Origin: Pseudomonadota bacterium
GTDB taxonomy: Bacteria; Pseudomonadota; Gammaproteobacteria; Pseudomonadales; Pseudomonadaceae
Length of the DNA: 18,408 nucleotides
Assembly: GCA_023431055.1 (NCBI GenBank)
Contig: JAEYXX010000111.1
Coordinates: forward strand, 1-18,408
Direction of reading: 5' to 3'
The notes under the pieces are model-generated. The model had not been told where the DNA came from and did no database searches. It worked only from the letters and a program-made list of their open reading frames with translations. The position numbers were made by a program, and so were the translations under genes. Shown piece after piece: positions 16,165-18,408 of the stretch. How positions within the stretch are numbered: the stretch's first letter is position 1; the number at the start of each line of letters is the position of its first letter.

Positions 16165-18228
16165 ATGCGCCGCCCTTCGTTGCCGACTTCGCTCACCACC
16201 CTGGCCTGCGCCCTGCTCTGCCAGTTTGCCAGCGCCGAGCCGCAGCTGCAGGCCTGGCTGGATCAACGGCCAGTGCCGCTGCAATGGAATAACTCCGCGC
16301 CGCAGCGCTACAGCGTCGAGCTGGACCTGAGCGCCGGCCAGTTGCGTCTGCAGGCGCCCAATGCCAGCGGCAGCGCCCAGCCGCTGGCCTTGTACCAGCG
16401 TCAGGACTGGCACGCGGGCAGCTCACTCAGCCTGCAGATCGGCGAGCCCGGCCGCTATCGCCTGCTGTTTCAGGAAGACGCCCAGCCCCATCTGCGCCTG
16501 CTGCCGCTGCGCGAGCAGGCGCCGCGCAGCACCTGCCGCACCTGGCAGGGCGAGGCGCTGAGCGTCGCGGTCGGCCAGGTATTCGCCGATGGCGAGGTGC
16601 TGCGCGATGCCTACAGCGGCCAGTTGGCCACGGTGGAAAACGGCCGTATCGAGCTGACCCCGGCGGCGCATAGCGACGGCCTGCTCCTGCTCGAGCCAAC
16701 CGAGCCGGCGCCAGCGCCCGCCCACGACTGGCGCAATGCCACGGTGTATTTCGCTATCACCGACCGCTTCGCCAATGGCGATACCGGCAACGACCGCAGC
16801 TACGGGCGCCAGCCCGACGGCGAGCAGGAGATCGGTACCTTCCATGGCGGCGACCTGCGCGGCCTGACCGGCAAGCTCGACTACCTGCAGCAGCTGGGGG
16901 TCAACGCACTGTGGATCAGCGCGCCCTTCGAGCAGATCCATGGCTGGGTCGGCGGCGGTGACAAGGGCGACTTTCGCCATTACGCCTACCACGGTTACTA
17001 CGCCCTGGACTTCACCCGCCTGGACGCCAACATGGGGACGGAAGACGAGCTGCGCGAGCTGATCGCCCAGGCTCACACCCGCGGCATCCGCGTGCTGTTC
17101 GACGTGGTGCTCAACCACCCCGGCTATTCGACCCTGGCCGACATGCAGGCGCTCGGCTTCGGCGCGCTGCGCGGCGGCATGCAGCAGTACCTGCCGCCGC
17201 GCTGGAGCGACTGGCAGCCGGAGAGCTTCGAGAACCTGCACGCCTACCACAACCTGATCGACTACCAGCACGACGCCTGGCGCCAGTGGTGGGGCAAGGA
17301 CTGGGTACGCGCCGACATCGCCGACTATGACAGCCCGCCCAGCGTACTGGTCGACCCGCGCCAAGGCTCGCTGGCCTTCCTCCCCGACTTCAAGACCGAG
17401 AGCGAGCAGACGGTAACGCTGCCGCCCTTTTTGCTGCGCAAGGCCGACACCCGCGCCGTGCCACGCGAGGGCTACCGGGTGCGCGACTATCTGGTGGAAT
17501 GGCTGAGCTTCTGGGTGCGCGAATTCGGCGTCGACGGCTTTCGTGCCGATACCGTCAAGCACGTCGAACTGGAGAGCTGGGCGGCGCTGCGCCAGGCAGC
17601 CGACAAGGCGCGCGCCGAGTGGTCGGCGGCCAACCCCGATGATCCCATGAGCGGCAGCCCGTTCTGGATGGTCGGCGAGGTGTTCGGCCACGGCCCGCAG
17701 GCCAGCGTTTACCAGGACCACGGCTTCGACGCGCTGATCAACTTCGACTTCCAGGGCGAGCTGGCCGCCAGGGGCAGCGAGTGCCTGCGCCAGATCGAGG
17801 ACGGCTACCGCGACTACGCCGAGCTGCTGGCCAACGACGCGCGGCACAACTTCATGAGCTACGCCTCGTCCCACGACACCTCGCTGTTCTTCGCCGACCA
17901 GAGCCATCAACTGGCGCGCCAGCGCGGCCTGGCCGGAGCCCTGCTGCTGGCACCCGGCGCGGTGCAGATCTACTACGGCGACGAAAGCGCGCGCCCGCTC
18001 GGGCCCACGGGTTCGGACCCGCACCAGGGCACGCGCTCGTCGATGAACTGGGACGCCCAGCAGCAGGCGCCCATCGCCGAACTGCTGGCGCACTGGCGCC
18101 TGCTCGGCCAGTTCCGCGCGCGCCACCCGGCCATCGGCGCCGGCCGCCACCAGCAGCTGTCCACCCAGCCCTACGCCTTCGCTCGCACCCTGGGCAAAGA
18201 CCGGGTGGTGATAGTGCAAGGGCGATAA
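16165..18228 (+). CDS. malS: Periplasmic alpha-amylase MalS
   Basis: The 687-residue secreted GH13 enzyme is similar in size to E. coli MalS (676). The ATG at 16165 follows GGGAGAA at proper spacing and begins a signal peptide ([15 protein letters not shown], cut near residue 24). The ATG at 16084 would add 27 Cys/Arg-rich residues and was rejected. The N-terminal beta-rich domain (about 25-185) ends in GLLLLEPTE. The barrel has [34 protein letters not shown] and [16 protein letters not shown] (MalS signatures), region I DVVLNH (313-318), nucleophile D462 in GFRADTVKH, acid/base E505 in VGEVFG, and D571 in [24 protein letters not shown] near the end is also MalS-like. It would cut longer maltodextrins in the periplasm for MalE uptake. 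It is divergent from malE and shares its control region. Confidence 0.95.
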   Translation: MRRPSLPTSLTTLACALLCQFASAEPQLQAWLDQRPVPLQWNNSAPQRYSVELDLSAGQLRLQAPNASGSAQPLALYQRQDWHAGSSLSLQIGEPGRYRLLFQEDAQPHLRLLPLREQAPRSTCRTWQGEALSVAVGQVFADGEVLRDAYSGQLATVENGRIELTPAAHSDGLLLLEPTEPAPAPAHDWRNATVYFAITDRFANGDTGNDRSYGRQPDGEQEIGTFHGGDLRGLTGKLDYLQQLGVNALWISAPFEQIHGWVGGGDKGDFRHYAYHGYYALDFTRLDANMGTEDELRELIAQAHTRGIRVLFDVVLNHPGYSTLADMQALGFGALRGGMQQYLPPRWSDWQPESFENLHAYHNLIDYQHDAWRQWWGKDWVRADIADYDSPPSVLVDPRQGSLAFLPDFKTESEQTVTLPPFLLRKADTRAVPREGYRVRDYLVEWLSFWVREFGVDGFRADTVKHVELESWAALRQAADKARAEWSAANPDDPMSGSPFWMVGEVFGHGPQASVYQDHGFDALINFDFQGELAARGSECLRQIEDGYRDYAELLANDARHNFMSYASSHDTSLFFADQSHQLARQRGLAGALLLAPGAVQIYYGDESARPLGPTGSDPHQGTRSSMNWDAQQQAPIAELLAHWRLLGQFRARHPAIGAGRHQQLSTQPYAFARTLGKDRVVIVQGR

Positions 18229-18248
18229 GCGCATATGCCAACGCCAGC

Positions 18249-18273
18249 CCGTAGGGTGTGCTGTGCTCACCAA
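18249..18273. repeat. REP-like element after malS (short copy)
   Basis: CCGTAGGGTGTGCTGTGC followed by TCACCAA is a shortened relative of the copies at 9162 and 12141. Its core, from GGTG through the TGT centre to CACC, is an imperfect palindrome. It lies about 20 bp past the malS stop and 12 bp before the next start codon. Confidence 0.65.
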
Positions 18274-18284
18274 CAGGACCCGAT

Positions 18285-18408
18285 ATGACACCCGAACAAC
18301 AACGCCGCCAAAGCCAACTGGCCTTCGCCGCCAGCCGCGCCGAACTGGAGGTGGGCTCGCTCGCCGGTTGCCCGCTGCCCCTCGAACACCTGCTGGCCAC
18401 CCGCCCCG
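18285..18408 (+). CDS. Unrecognised protein, 5' end only
   Basis: The ATG at 18285-18287 follows AGGA with 6 nt spacing and opens a frame that runs off the window after 41 codons. The visible part, MTPEQQRRQSQLAFAASRAE and onward, is hydrophilic and probably helical at first, with no signal peptide or known motif. It lies 56 bp after malS on the same strand with a palindromic element between them, so co-transcription is possible but unproven. I do not recognise the family. Confidence 0.5.
   Translation, partial: MTPEQQRRQSQLAFAASRAELEVGSLAGCPLPLEHLLATRP

Noticed and set aside
16423..18291. 622-codon minus-strand open frame opposite malS
   Set aside because: It is a shadow of malS, with no recognisable domain and no ribosome site of note.

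Overview
The window is GC-rich bacterial DNA, most likely from a gammaproteobacterial pseudomonad of the Pseudomonas mendocina/oleovorans/stutzeri type. The evidence is a fused glucosylglycerol-phosphate phosphatase/synthase gene, relics of a pseudomonad-order zwf-pgl-eda (Entner-Doudoroff) operon, an HBM-type chemoreceptor, and short interspersed palindromes carrying GTAGGGTG motifs. The genus is inferred from gene content and style; no database search was made.

Left part (1-5.8 kb): the 3' part of ggpPS (compatible-solute synthesis) converges on a methyl-accepting chemotaxis protein, with a 51-bp inverted-repeat element between them. The chemoreceptor's Shine-Dalgarno sequence can be buried in an RNA hairpin. 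Upstream of it lies a scar: a C-terminal zwf fragment, a pgl 5' end fused in frame to an eda 3' end, and an alpha/beta-hydrolase gene cut off where the zwf fragment begins. At least two deletions or recombinations shaped this stretch.

Main part (5.9-18.2 kb): a nearly complete maltose/maltodextrin regulon of the enterobacterial MalEFGK type. On the minus strand are malE-malF-malG, then malT (the activator), a cytoplasmic GH13 alpha-glucosidase, and malK. malS (periplasmic alpha-amylase) is divergent from malE on the plus strand. Periplasmic MalS would trim dextrins, MalE would bind them, MalFGK2 would import them, and the alpha-glucosidase would release glucose in the cytoplasm. There is no lamB, malP or malQ in the window. 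Candidate MalT boxes (GGA(G/T)GA cores) lie upstream of the alpha-glucosidase gene and of malE. They sit inside a conserved block of about 40 bp that is shared by both promoters.

Non-coding structure: REP-like palindromes with GTAGGGTG and GTGCGCACC motifs lie at the 3' ends of ggpPS, malG, malT and malS. A larger nested palindrome (7127-7388) begins at the stop codon of the alpha-glucosidase gene. A strong stem-loop sits directly after malE, where enterobacteria carry a REP hairpin. The window ends inside an unrecognised gene that starts at 18285. No RNA genes, IS transposases or CRISPR arrays were seen.
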